From assembly GCA_947311845.1 (NCBI GenBank), contig CAMZMU010000052.1, positions 138,709,733 to 138,773,732 of the forward strand: 64,000 nucleotides of DNA, given 5' to 3'. Source of the DNA: Poa pratensis (Eukaryota > Streptophyta > Magnoliopsida > Poales > Poaceae). A model generated the notes under the pieces. The model was not told where the DNA came from, did no database searches, and saw only the letters and a program-made list of their open reading frames with translations. Shown piece by piece: positions 1-9,654 of the stretch (the first letter of the stretch is position 1; the number at the start of each line of letters is the position of its first letter). A program made the position numbers and the translations under genes.

Positions 1-692
1 TGGTTTGCATCAGTGGTATCTCTAAGGTCTAGATATTTTCTAATAACAGGGTTTGGTTAACAAGGAAGACGGTATGAAGTCTTATAACGTTTGCAATATG
101 TTTGTCATATAAAACTTGGTGTACGGGTTGATATTCTTGTTTCCTTACATAAACCTTGCTAGCCTAAACTCTGTACTGAGAGGGAATGCTTCTCGTGCAT
201 CCAAATCCTTGAGCCAAAATCCATGCCATTTGTGTCCAAAATCCATGCCTCGTGCAAACACTAGTGTCAACTTTGTTACAACATGCGTTATATGCTACGT
301 ATTGGACTTGTTATACTACTTTGTGTTGACGATATCCATGAGATAAATATGTTGAAAGTTGAAGCAAATGCTGAAACTTAATTCTTCCTCTGTGTTGATT
401 GAATACCTTTTATTAGAAACTATTGCTTTATGATTTAACACCTATGCAAAACTGTTTGATGCTTGTCTCCAAAGTACTATTCATGAAAACGTTTAGCTTG
501 TGTGATTCATTGTTTACTCATTATCTATTTGGTAGCAAACTATAGACCATTGACTTGGATCACTTCATTCATTTACATGTGCCTTACAATATTATATGAT
601 CAAGATTATGATGGTAGCATGTCACCTCAAAAATTATTTTGTTTTTATCGTTTACCTACTCGAGGACGAGCAGGAACTAAGCTTGGGGATGC
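1..692 (+). mobile_element. 3' internal end of an upstream copy of element A
   Basis: This stretch repeats the internal 3' end of element A seen at 4433-5811, almost base for base except for one replaced block at 238-253. It ends with the polypurine tract AAGCTTGGGGA (679-689) immediately before the LTR at 693. No gene is supported; the short open frames are chance frames in AT-rich non-coding DNA. The left part of this copy lies outside the window. Together with element A it forms an internal-LTR-internal-LTR tandem sharing the LTR at 693-2105. Confidence 0.85.
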
Positions 693-2105
693 TGATACGT
701 CTCAAACGTATCTATAATTTTTGATGTTCCATGCTAATATTATATCAATTGTCACATGTTTTATATGCACTTTATATCATATTATGACATTTATTGGACT
801 AACCTATTAACAAGATGCTACAGTGCCAGTTTCTATTTATTATGTCTGTGCATTGCAGAAAATGTCCAAAATTGAAAGTGCTCAGAAAAATCTGAAAAAA
901 TTACAGAAATTCTAAAACGCCAGAAGACTCCGGGAGCCAGAAGGACAAGTCCAGGGGAGGCCCACAGCCCCCACATGCCCCTTGGGCGCGGCTGGGCCTT
1001 GGCCGTGCCCAGGGGTGGTGTCGCCACCTCGTGCATCGTCTCGCGACGCCCTTTGGACTATATATTGCCCCTGACCTAAAACTCACAGAAGAATCGACGA
1101 TTTCCCCAGAAAATTTCCAGAGCTCCGCCGCCATCTAAAACCCTAATTCGGGGGACAGAAGTCTCTGTTTCAGCACCTTGCCGAGACGGGGAATTGCCCC
1201 CGGAGCCATCTCCATCGACGCCACCGCCTCCATCATCGTCGTTGCTGCCTCCCATGATGAGGAGGGAGTAGTTCTTCATCGGGGCTGAGGGCTCTACCGG
1301 TAGCTATGTGGTTTATCTCTCTCTCCCATGGTGTGATCTTTATGTGATCATGAGCTTTGTAATCTAGTTGGATCCATATATGTTACTCTTCATTATCTTA
1401 TATGCTACTTGAGTGGTTTTATTAATGTAAACTCCGGAGTCACCTTTGTCCCATGGTGCGAAGTTGACAGTGTGCGCCCCGTGTGTGGCTCTTAGGCTAA
1501 AGATTACAAGAATACTTATCATGAGTTTTGTCTAGTACTATTTAGGGCGCTCAAGTTGACAGTGTGGGGTTCCCTAGATGTGGAATGTGACTTTAAGGTG
1601 TGCTATTATAGCCCTACGCAGTGGATTGGTGTTCGTTATCCAACGAGAGAATAATTCAGAGTAGCGTTGTGAAGAGGAAATATCTATGTATTCAATTATA
1701 TTATTATTGTTGAGAGTGTCCACTAGTGAAAGTATGATCCCTAGGCCTTGTTTCTAAGCATTGAAACACCGTTTACAACCAGTTCTGCTACATGTTTGCT
1801 TGCTGCCATTTTTATTTCAGATTGCAATTACCACTTATAATCATCCATATTACTTGTATTTTAATATCTCTTCGCCGAACTAGTGCACCTATACACCTGA
1901 CAAGTGTATTGGGTGTGTTGGGGACACAAGAGACTTCTTGTATCTTAATTGCAGGGTTGCTTGAGAGGGATATCTTTGACCTCTACCTCCCTGAGTTCGA
2001 TAAACCTTGGGTGATTCACTTAAGGGAAACTTGCTGCTGTTCTACAAACCTCTGCACTTGGAGGCCCAACACTGTCTACAAGAATAGAAGCGTGCGTAGA
2101 CATCA
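693..2105 (+). repeat. Element A LTR (5' LTR, shared with the upstream copy)
   Basis: The repeat begins TGATACGTCTCAAACG directly after a polypurine tract and ends GTAGACATCA ten bases before the primer-binding site, so it has TG...CA ends. It acts as 3' LTR of the fragment at 1-692 and as 5' LTR of element A. Compared with the LTR at 5812 it lacks about 40 bp near 1527-1533, a loss flanked by short direct repeats. Confidence 0.9.
1059..1064 (+). promoter_or_regulatory. Candidate LTR TATA box, element A
   Basis: TATATA sits inside the 5' LTR, after a GC-rich block and before a CT/CG-rich leader. The same motif is conserved in the 3' LTR at 6175-6180. Its placement suits the LTR promoter; the start of transcription itself is not visible. 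Confidence 0.5.
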
Positions 2106-2115
2106 AGCTATTTTC

Positions 2116-2133
2116 TGGCGCCGTTGCCGGGGA
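2116..2133 (+). other. Primer-binding site (tRNA-Asp)
   Basis: TGGCGCCGTTGCCGGGGA is the exact complement of the 3' end (with CCA) of plant tRNA-Asp as I know it. It lies ten bases after the LTR end at 2105, where minus-strand DNA synthesis would be primed. Confidence 0.85.
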
Positions 2134-2277
2134 GGTAAGGTAAAAGGTACTCACATCCTCCAGCTACTTAGCTATTTTCTAGCACTGTTGCTGACGTGTG
2201 AGTGCTCGAAGGTATTTCCTTTAGATTCTGCAATTATATCTTTTTGTTTCTTGTTTTTATTTCACTAGTTAGGCTTA

Positions 2278-2628
2278 ATGGAAAACAACAAAAAAATTAG
2301 AGATCTTTATGAAATTTATCTTGAATTAGGACATGATGCTTTTGAAGAGAAAATTAAAAAACCTATGGAAAATTATTTGCATGATGGTAGCAATGTTATT
2401 ACTATAAATGCTTTGAACACCATTATTGCTAATGCTATGCAAAGCTCTAAGCTTGGGGAAGCTGGTTTTGATGAATATGATATTTTCAGTCCCCCAAGTT
2501 TTGAGGAGAAAATTTTCTTTGATGATACTTTGCCTCCAATTTATGATGATTATAATGATAGTGGTATTTTGGTGCCACCTACTATGGAGGATAAAGTTTA
2601 TTATGATTATACTATGCCTGCAATTTGA
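2278..2628 (+). CDS. Acidic protein frame of element A (unknown function)
   Basis: A 116-residue frame starts MENNKKIRDLYEIYLELGHD and is rich in Asp, Glu, Tyr and Phe. Its second half repeats acidic blocks of the form FEEKIFFDDTLPPIYDDYND and MEDKVYYDYTMPAI. The frame stops at 2626-2628, but the same style of peptide continues in another frame to about 2850, so the original frame was longer and has shifted. I recall similar acidic frames in Triticeae non-autonomous gypsy elements; whether the protein is made or resembles Gag is unknown. It lies 144 bp after the primer-binding site, where gag would normally be. Confidence 0.5.
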   Translation: MENNKKIRDLYEIYLELGHDAFEEKIKKPMENYLHDGSNVITINALNTIIANAMQSSKLGEAGFDEYDIFSPPSFEEKIFFDDTLPPIYDDYNDSGILVPPTMEDKVYYDYTMPAI

Positions 2629-5600
2629 TGATTACAATGATGGTTGTGATAGTTTTACTCCCACTATTACTAATGAAATTGATTATGCTTATGTGAGAGT
2701 AATGATACTTTTATGCATGTGGATCATGATAAGAATGCTTTATGTGATAGCTATATTGTTGAGTTTATTCATGATGCCACTGAAAATTATTTTGAGAGAG
2801 GAAAATATGGTTATAGAAATCTTCATGTTACTAAAATTTCTCTCTTTATGATGAAGTTTTGAGCTTTCTCTTGATTTGCTTTTATTTGCTGGGTACTTTA
2901 AGACCTACTGGTCCTTATGAGAGAGGGAGACACGATTTCATATATCACAATAATATTAAGTCTCCTCTCTTTATGTTGAAATTTTTGAATTCACTTGTTT
3001 TGCCTTCCTATGCTAGTCACTTTGTGCTTCATTGATTGTTTTCTTACAAGGCTCCTTGCATAGGAAGAGTGTTAGATTTAACATGTTTTATATATGCTTC
3101 TTGATGCTCTCTTTTATGTTTCAACTCTCATCTTTATGTGAGCATCATAAAAATCACTATGCCTAGCTAAAAGGGTTAAAGAAAAGCGCTTATGGGAGGC
3201 AACCCATTTTTTTATTTTCTGCAATTTTTTTTTATTGAGTCAAGGAGCTTGTTTACTTCTGTAGCAACTCCTTTGTATCTTTATTTTCTCGCATTGTTGT
3301 GCCAAGAGTAGCCTCTAGTGTTAAGATGATGCTTAATTTTGATTGCTGCGCAGAAACAGATTTTTGCTGTTCACTGTACGAAATTCCTAAAATCACCAGA
3401 TTGTTAATTAAATCTGAAATTTTTTGTGCGTAATCTTTATGAATGTCTGAATCTTTCATTAGTTCAAAGTTTTTCGATCTGAGCGTGTAAGTGCCTCGAA
3501 AAAATTCGTCTTTGCGGACTGTTCTGTTTTAGACAGATTATGCCTTTTTATTTTGCATTCTCTCTTTTACTAGTGTTGAGTGAAATTCTTTTTTGGGTGG
3601 AAGAGCTTCACATAACATCAGTGGCTGTAGCTAATGTTTAAAGTAACAAGTCATATTGCGTCTTTATAGAACATGTGAGTTTTTGATTATGCACTAACCC
3701 TCTAATGAGATTTACTTTGAGTTTGGTGTGACGGAAGTTTTCAAGGGTCAAGAGAGAAGGATGATATAATAGGATCAAGAAGAGTGAAGAGCTTAAGCTT
3801 GGGGAGGCTCCCATGGATCTCCCCAGCATATTTCAAGAAGACTCAAGCGTCTAAGCTTGGGGATGCCCAAGGCATCCCCTTCTTCATCGGCAAAATTATC
3901 AGGTCATCTCTAGTGAAACTATATTTTAATTCTTTCACATCATATGTGCTTTTCTTGGAGCGTCTGTGTGCTTTTATTTTCAGTATTGTCTTTTATTTTC
4001 AATAAAGCTTGACTGGACCCTAGCATTCTTGATTGGGAGAGAGACACGCTCCGCTTTTTCATGAGAATACTCCTATTCTTCACTTATATTTGTTGAGTAT
4101 TCATATCTAGCGCTGTTCAGCTTTTAGCTCTTGTTTTCATGTATCTCTTGTCAGAGCTATTAGCTTTCTTTTGTAGAAAGTACTCTCTTGCTTCACTTAT
4201 ATTTGTTTGGAGAGTTGATTGAAATAAATTGATTGGTGTTTGGTTGGTTCAGAAAATGTTGCATGTGGTAATTGGTATAAGGAAAAACTTGCTTAATCTT
4301 GTAGATCACTAATTTGGATAACTTGATGCTTGTCAATTGTTTTGAGTTAACAAGTAGATCATGATTAAATTTGTGCATCACATGAGTTAAGCCTATTAGT
4401 GAAGAACTACCGTAAAGCTTGTTGAAAATTTGGTTTGCATCGGTGGTATCTCTAAGGTCTAGATATTTTCTAATAACAGGGTTTGGTTAACAAGGAAGAC
4501 GGTATGAAGTCTTATAACGTTTGCAATATGTTTGTCATATAAAACTTGGTGTACGGGTTGATATTCTTGTTTGCTTACATAAACCTTGCTAGCCTAAACT
4601 CTGTACTGAGAGGGAATGCTTCTCGTGCATCCAAATCCTTGAGCCAAAATCCATGCCATTTGTGTCCACCATAACTACCTATATGTGGTATTTCCTTGCC
4701 ACTCCAAGTAAATTTTTCATGTGCTACCTTTAAATTATTCAAAATGTTATTATTCCCTTTTTGTGTCAATGTTTACTAGCTCATGAGGAATTAGTGTGGT
4801 TATTCTTTATTCTATTGTCAAATGGACTTTTACACCTGGACTAGCGGCATATACATCCGCTTATCCTCTAATTTTGCAAAAAGAGCTGGCAACGGGGTGC
4901 CCAGTCCCAATTAATTACAACTTTAACCATTAATTCTCTTCACACTTTTGCCCTGATTCATCAGTAAGCAATGACAAACAGTGAAATACCTGCATGTGTG
5001 TAAACCAAAGAGAAAAGGGATGATCTGCCTTGCTGGTAGAAATAACGTCCTTCATGGGAGCCGCTCTTAAAAGTCCGTTTGACAGGTAGAATACTGTTCT
5101 CACCCGCTACCATTCGTTGACAATTAACAAACACCTCTCAAAAATAGATACTCCTCCATGGTATGTGATTGATGGAAGGCACCCGAGGATTCGGTTAGCC
5201 ATGGCTTGTGTTAGCAAGGTTGGGAGGAGTATCAAATATTTTATGCAATCTCTATATGCTTTCAAAAACCTAAAAGCTCTAGCACATGACTTAATCCCTG
5301 CTTCCCTCTGCGAAGGGCCTTTCTTTTACTTTTATGTTGAGTCAGTTTTCCTATTCTTTCTGTCTTCCACAAGCAAACACTAGTGTCAACTTTGTTACAA
5401 CATGCGTTATATGCTACGTATTGGACTTGTTATACTACTTTGTGTTGACGATATCCATGAGATAAATATGTTGAAAGTTGAAGCAAATGCTGAAACTTAA
5501 TTCTTCCTTTGTGTTGATTGAATACCTTTTATTAGAAACTATTGCTTTATGAGTTAACACTTATGCAAAACTGTTTGATGCTTGTCTCGAAAGTACTATT

Positions 5601-5811
5601 CATGAAAACGTTTAGCTTGTGTGATTCATTGTTTACTCATTATCTATTTGGTAGCAAACTATAGACCATTGACTTGGATCACTTCATTCATTTACATGTG
5701 CCTTACAATATTATATGATCAAGATTATGATGGTAGCATGTCACCTCAAAAATTATTTTGTTTTTATCGTTTACCTACTCGAGGACGAGCAGGAACTAAG
5801 CTTGGGGATGC
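2629..5811 (+). other. Non-coding internal region of element A
   Basis: No supportable gene lies here. Landmarks are GGGAGGCAACCCA near 3196, polypurine-like copies of AAGCTTGGGGA at 3795-3805 and 3853-3863, and the segment 4433-5811 that is repeated at 1-692. AT-rich, with scattered short open frames that share no motifs. Confidence 0.7.
5798..5808 (+). other. Polypurine tract, element A
   Basis: AAGCTTGGGGA ends three bases before the 3' LTR start at 5812. The same placement is seen at 679-689 and in element I at 63234-63244, which supports its role as plus-strand primer. Confidence 0.7.
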
Positions 5812-7249
5812 TGATACGTCTCAAACGTATCTATAATTTTTGATGTTCCATGCATGTTTTATATCAATTGCACATGTTTTATATGCACTTTATATCATAT
5901 TATGACATTTATTGGACTAACCTATTAACAAGATGCCACAGTGCCAGTTTCTGTTTATTATGTCTGTGCATTGCAGAAAATGTCCAAAATTGAAAGTGCT
6001 CAGAAAAATCTGAAAAAATTACAGAAATTCTAAAACGCCAGAAGACTCCGGGAGCCAGAAGGACAAGTCCAGGGGAGGCCCACAGCCCCCACACGCCCCT
6101 GGGAGCGGCTGGGCCTTGGCCGCGCCCAGGGGTGGTGTCGCCACCTCGTGCACGTCTCGCGACGCCCTTTGGACTATATATTGCCCTGACCTAAAACTCA
6201 CAGAAGAATCGACGATTTCCCAGAAAAGTTCCAGAGCTCCGCCGCCATCCAAAACCCTAATTCGGGGGACAGAAGTCTCTGTTTCGGCACCTTGCCGGGA
6301 CGGGGAATTGCCCCCGGAGCCATCTCCATCGACGCCACCGCCTCCATCATCGTCGTTGCTGCCTCCCATGATGAGGAGGGAGTAGTTCTTCATCGGGCTG
6401 AGGGCTCTACCGGTAGCTATGTGGTTTATCTCTCTCTCCCATGGTGTGATCTTTATGTGATCATGAGCTTTGTAATCTAGTTGAATCCATAGATGTTACT
6501 CTTCATTATCTTATATGCTACTTGAGTGGTTTTATTAATGTAATCTCCGGAGTCACCTTTGTCCCACGGTGCGAAGTTGACAGTGTGCGCCCCGTGTGTG
6601 GCTCTTAGGCTAAAGATACAGGAATACTTATCATGAGTTATTATTTGCGTTGGATGTCTCTATGAAATTGCGGTGTTTGTCTAGTACTATTTAGGGCGCT
6701 CAAGTTGACAGTGTGGGGTTCCCTAGATGTGGAATGCGACTTTAAGGTGTGCTGTTATAGCCCTACGCAGTGGATTGGTGTTCGTTATCCAACGAGAGAA
6801 TAATTGAGAGTAGCATAGTGAAGAGGAAATATCTATGTATTCAATTATATTATTATTGTTGAGAGTGTCCACTAGTGAAAGTATGATCCCTAGGCCTTGT
6901 TTCTAAGCATTAAAACACCGTTTACAACCAGTTCTGCTACATGTTTGCTTGCTGCCATTTTTTTTCAGATTGCAATTACTACTTATAATCATCCATATTA
7001 CTTGTATTTTAATATCTCTTCGCCGAACTAATGCACCTATATACCTGAAGTGTATTGGGTGTGTTGGGGACACAAGAGACTTCTTGTATCTTAATTGCAG
7101 GGTTGCTTGAGAGGGATATCTTTGACCTCTACCTCCCTGTGTTCGATAAACCTTGGGTGATTCACTTAAGGGAAACTTGCTGCTGTTCTACAAACCTCTG
7201 CACTTGGAGGCCCAATACTGTCTACAAGAATAGAAGCGTGTGTAGACAT
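5812..7249 (+). repeat. Element A 3' LTR (terminus altered)
   Basis: It is the near-identical partner of 693-2105 and keeps about 40 bp missing there. It should end TAGACATCA but reads TAGACATT and then passes at about 7250 into GC-rich LTR-like sequence of another family, so the last bases were lost or exchanged. Confidence 0.85.
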
Positions 7250-7795
7250 TAGGGTCCCCCTGGCGCGCCCTGGGTGGTGTGGGCCCCTCGGGGGTCGTCT
7301 GCCGCCGCCCTTTCGCCTACTTAATCCCCCCGATGCAAAAACCATAAGTGCCTGAGCCATTATCCACGAAAAGTTCCAGAGACGCCGCCGCCGTCAATCC
7401 TAGCTCGGGAGGGTTCAGAACCTCTTCCCGGCACCCTGCCGGAGAAAGGAATCATCACCGGAGGCTTCTACATCGCCATGCCTGCCTCCGGAGTGATGCG
7501 TGAGTAGTTCATCCTTGGACTACGGGTCCATAGCAGTAGCTAGATGGTTGTCTCTCCAATTTGTGCCATCATGTTTAGATCTTGTGAGCTGCCCTACATG
7601 ATCAAGATCATATTATTGTAATGCTACATGTTGTGTTTGCTGGGATCCGATGAATATTGAATACTATGTCAAGTTGATTATCAATCTATGCCCTATGTTA
7701 TTTAAGATCTTGCATGCTTTCCGTTACTCGTAGATGCTTTGGCCAAGTAGATGCTTCTAACTCCAAGAGAGAGTATTTATGCTAGATAGTGGGTT
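7250..7795 (+). repeat. LTR B, left part (host of the CACTA insertion)
   Basis: This is GC-rich LTR sequence of the Sabrina/Fatima/WHAM kind (exact family unsure). It stops at the CACTA left end and continues after the CACTA right end at 60026, so that ...TAGTGGGTT joins CATGCCTCCGG. Its own beginning is missing, cut at the junction with element A. No gene. Confidence 0.7.
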
Positions 7796-7823
7796 CACTA
7801 GTACAGAACGACACATCGGATAC
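7796..7823 (+). repeat. CACTA left terminal inverted repeat
   Basis: It starts CACTAGTACAGAACGACACA and matches the reverse complement of 59998-60025 at 26 of 28 positions. It is preceded by GTT (7793-7795), the target duplication. Confidence 0.93.
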
Positions 7824-7950
7824 CCCTCTATGGAAACGGTAGGTGTTAGGCGACGGAGAATCGCGCTTTCCGCGCGGCCGGTGCGTACAAACCTGACCAG
7901 GCCCGCCTACATTGGCAATGGACCCTTTCCAATCTCTGTCACCTATTATA

Positions 7951-7986
7951 TTGGCAAACGGTTAATAAAATTGTCCGTTTCCAATA
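7951..7986 (+). promoter_or_regulatory. Subterminal/promoter motif, copy 1
   Basis: A partly palindromic 36-bp block in which TTGGCAAACGG faces CCGTTTCCAAT across an AT-rich centre. A close copy lies at 8911-8946. This copy lies about 105 bp upstream of the TATA box of the B3 gene. CACTA subterminal repeats usually bind the transposase; this motif could do that, act in transcription, or both (inference). Confidence 0.5.
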
Positions 7987-8090
7987 TTTGCCTCTATGGT
8001 AACGGATAGAAATTTCCAACCGTTTAAAATGTTGATACGTGGAGGCTAGCGAATGGGCAGATGGGGAGGTGGGCGGAGCAGACCCGCGAG

Positions 8091-8097
8091 TATAAAT
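8091..8097 (+). promoter_or_regulatory. TATA box of the B3 gene
   Basis: TATAAAT lies 91 bp upstream of the ATG chosen at 8188. That implies transcription starting around 8120-8130 and makes the in-frame ATG at 8053, upstream of the TATA box, an unlikely start. Confidence 0.6.
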
Positions 8098-8187
8098 GGC
8101 GAGAGGTACCAGGCAGCGGTCTCTTTGAAGCCCCAGTCCATCGCCTATAGTTATTCAAACTTCGCCAGATCCCCTCCGTCCAAATCC

Positions 8188-8820
8188 ATGGCGAGAGGTA
8201 CCAGCAGCGGTCGCGGCCCTAGACGAGGGCGAGGCCGTGGTAGGGGGCGCAGCGGCAATGCCATGCCGTCGGTGTCGCCCTCACCGTCCTCTGAAGACAT
8301 GTCCCCGGCGAGAGGTACCATCAGCGGTCGCGGCCGTGGACGTGGGCGCGGCCGTGGACGAGGGCGCGGCCGTGGTAGGGGGCGCAGCCGCACCACGCCG
8401 TCGGTGTCGCCCTCACCATCCTCTGAAGACATGTCCCCGGAGCTGCGCGGCTTCGAGTTCTTGGTTATCCTGTACAAGGGCATCGAGAGCCGCCTGAGGC
8501 TCCCGAGGGCGTTCGCAGAGAAGCTCCAAGGCATGGTGGCAGCTACCATGCATCTGAAGATGGAGGACTGCGAGAACGGCAGCTGGGCGGTGAAGACGGC
8601 TGTGAGTGCCGGGGGGAATTTGTACCTCGGCCAGGGATGGAAGTCATTCGCCCAAGCGTACAAGCTTGAGCATGGGCACTTTTTGTGCTTCGAGTTCGAC
8701 GGCGACAACGGGTTCTTCATCAAGATCTTCGACGGTACCTTATGCCGGAGGGACGCACTCGTGTACAGCGACGACGAGCCCGAGTCTTCATCAGTAGCTG
8801 CTAGTAGTAGCATTAGCTAG
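8188..8820 (+). CDS. B3 DNA-binding domain protein with an RG-rich N terminus (CACTA cargo)
   Basis: The predicted protein has 210 residues. Residues 1-84 are a low-complexity Arg/Gly region built from two tandem modules, each starting ARGT(S/I)SGRG and ending in SVSPSPSSEDMSP. Residues 87-195 look like a B3 domain of the REM kind: a strand FLVILYKGIESRLRLP, then AFAEKL, a central WAVKTAVS strand, GWKSFAQAYKLEHGHFLCFE and FFIKIFDG. The C terminus is acidic and Ser-rich. B3 domains bind DNA in plant nuclei, and RG-rich tails can bind nucleic acids. An in-frame ATG at 8053 lies upstream of the TATA box, so 8188 is preferred. The frame is intact, in contrast to most retrotransposon genes around it. 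Being only about 400 bp from the CACTA end, it is either captured host coding sequence or a gene that serves the transposon. Confidence 0.75.
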   Translation: MARGTSSGRGPRRGRGRGRGRSGNAMPSVSPSPSSEDMSPARGTISGRGRGRGRGRGRGRGRGRGRSRTTPSVSPSPSSEDMSPELRGFEFLVILYKGIESRLRLPRAFAEKLQGMVAATMHLKMEDCENGSWAVKTAVSAGGNLYLGQGWKSFAQAYKLEHGHFLCFEFDGDNGFFIKIFDGTLCRRDALVYSDDEPESSSVAASSSIS

Positions 8821-8910
8821 TAGTAGCATATATGTAATCGTTTACTTCATTATCAAGGCCGTATGTAGTAGCACTAGCTGCTAAGTGGTCTCTCGCTGGT
8901 GTAAAATCAA

Positions 8911-8946
8911 TGGAAACGGTTATATAAAATGTCCGTTGCCAATGTG
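8911..8946 (+). promoter_or_regulatory. Subterminal/promoter motif, copy 2
   Basis: It repeats the 7951-7986 block: TGGAAACGGTT and GTCCGTTGCCAATG around an AT-rich centre. It lies just upstream of the TATATATA at 8952, that is, in the promoter of the next cargo gene. The 90 bp between the B3 stop codon and this block hold nothing recognisable. Confidence 0.5.
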
Positions 8947-8951
8947 GCGCT

Positions 8952-8959
8952 TATATATA
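8952..8959 (+). promoter_or_regulatory. TATA box of the small split cargo gene
   Basis: TATATATA lies 102 bp upstream of the ATG at 9054, followed by a CT-rich leader (CTCTCTCACTTGTCTCTC) typical of plant 5' untranslated regions. Confidence 0.55.
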
Positions 8960-9053
8960 CTGCCGGCTCGGTCTCATTATCACTCTCTCACTTGTCTCTC
9001 TTCCAACCCTAGCCGCCGCACACTGTGGCTTTCAACTCTCCTCACTCTCTCTA

Positions 9054-9192
9054 ATGGCTTCCTCTGTCGGCGCTTCTAGATCCGGCCATCGCGGCCGCGG
9101 CTCTAGCCGCCGCGGCAGCACCGTTCTAGCGGCAGCCCTTCGTGAGGGGAAGGTCAATCTGGAGGCGGCCATGCATCCGCTAATGATGCGGC
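9054..9192 (+). pseudogene. Small CACTA cargo gene, 5' part (interrupted by element C)
   Basis: The frame opens MASSVGASRSGHRGRGSSRR, is RG-rich like the B3 protein, and continues with an Ala/Leu-rich stretch to codon 46. Element C then cuts it after the first base of codon 47. After element C and its GCGGC target duplication, the frame resumes in phase at 57984 and runs to a stop at 58250-58252; the pre-insertion frame would be 136 codons including stop. It has a TATA box and a CT-rich leader. I do not recognise the product. Confidence 0.6.
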
Positions 9193-9654
9193 TATCGGGG
9201 GAATGATTAACCCGCGACTTAAGGCTGCGCTATCATTATTGGGCCACATGAAAGATGGGCCAATCTCGCGTTGCGACTCCATAAAGGAAAGTTCCAGAAG
9301 GTCGGTGCAAACTTGCCTTGGAAGACAAGAAAGATAATCAGGCTTCGTGTAGAACTCTTGTAACCTGACGAGCCTCTGTGTATATAAAGAGGACTCGCAG
9401 GACTTAGAGCGGGTCAAGCTATCAAGCCCTAAATCCTAGCTCATACGGCGAGTACCAGATCGGATTGCCTCCATTGTAACACCTCGATTATCATATCAAT
9501 ACCAATCTAGGGTAGGCAGGAAGTAGGTCTTTTACCTCACATTGAGGGGGCCGAACCTGGGTAAATCTGTGTTGATCTTTGTTCCTGCGATCCCAAGCTC
9601 GGAGATGCTTGACTCGCGTAATCCCACACCTACGAAGTCATCTATGACACCTGA
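9193..9654 (+). repeat. Element C 5' LTR (18 bp short at its 3' end)
   Basis: It reads TATCGGGGGAATGATTAACC, with one change from the TGTCGGGGG of the 3' LTR, and matches 55992-57960 once solo LTR H is removed. It breaks off after CACCTGA where the LTR of element D begins. A TATA-like TATATAAA lies near 9382-9389. Confidence 0.88.

Larger units (their letters stand above)
693..7249 (+). mobile_element. Element A: non-autonomous LTR retrotransposon
   Basis: Two near-identical LTRs (693-2105 and 5812-7249) flank an internal region of about 3.7 kb. It has a primer-binding site matching plant tRNA-Asp at 2116-2133 and a polypurine tract at 5798-5808. There is no protease, reverse transcriptase or integrase, only one acidic open frame at 2278-2628, so movement would need enzymes from another element. 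The layout, the GGGAGGCAACCCA motif near 3196 and the acidic frame resemble Triticeae Sabrina/WHAM/Sukkula-type elements as I remember them; the family name is uncertain. The 3' LTR end is abnormal (CATT instead of CATCA) and runs into unrelated LTR sequence at 7250. Confidence 0.85.

Noticed and set aside
2116..2133. tRNA gene fragment
   Set aside because: Only the 18-base complement of a tRNA 3' end is present; it is a primer-binding site. No cloverleaf was seen anywhere in the window.
8151..8813. 220-residue open frame on the minus strand across the B3 gene
   Set aside because: It is the shadow of a GC- and RG-rich coding region; the plus strand has the B3 domain, a TATA box and good codon sense, the minus strand only Arg/Pro repeats.
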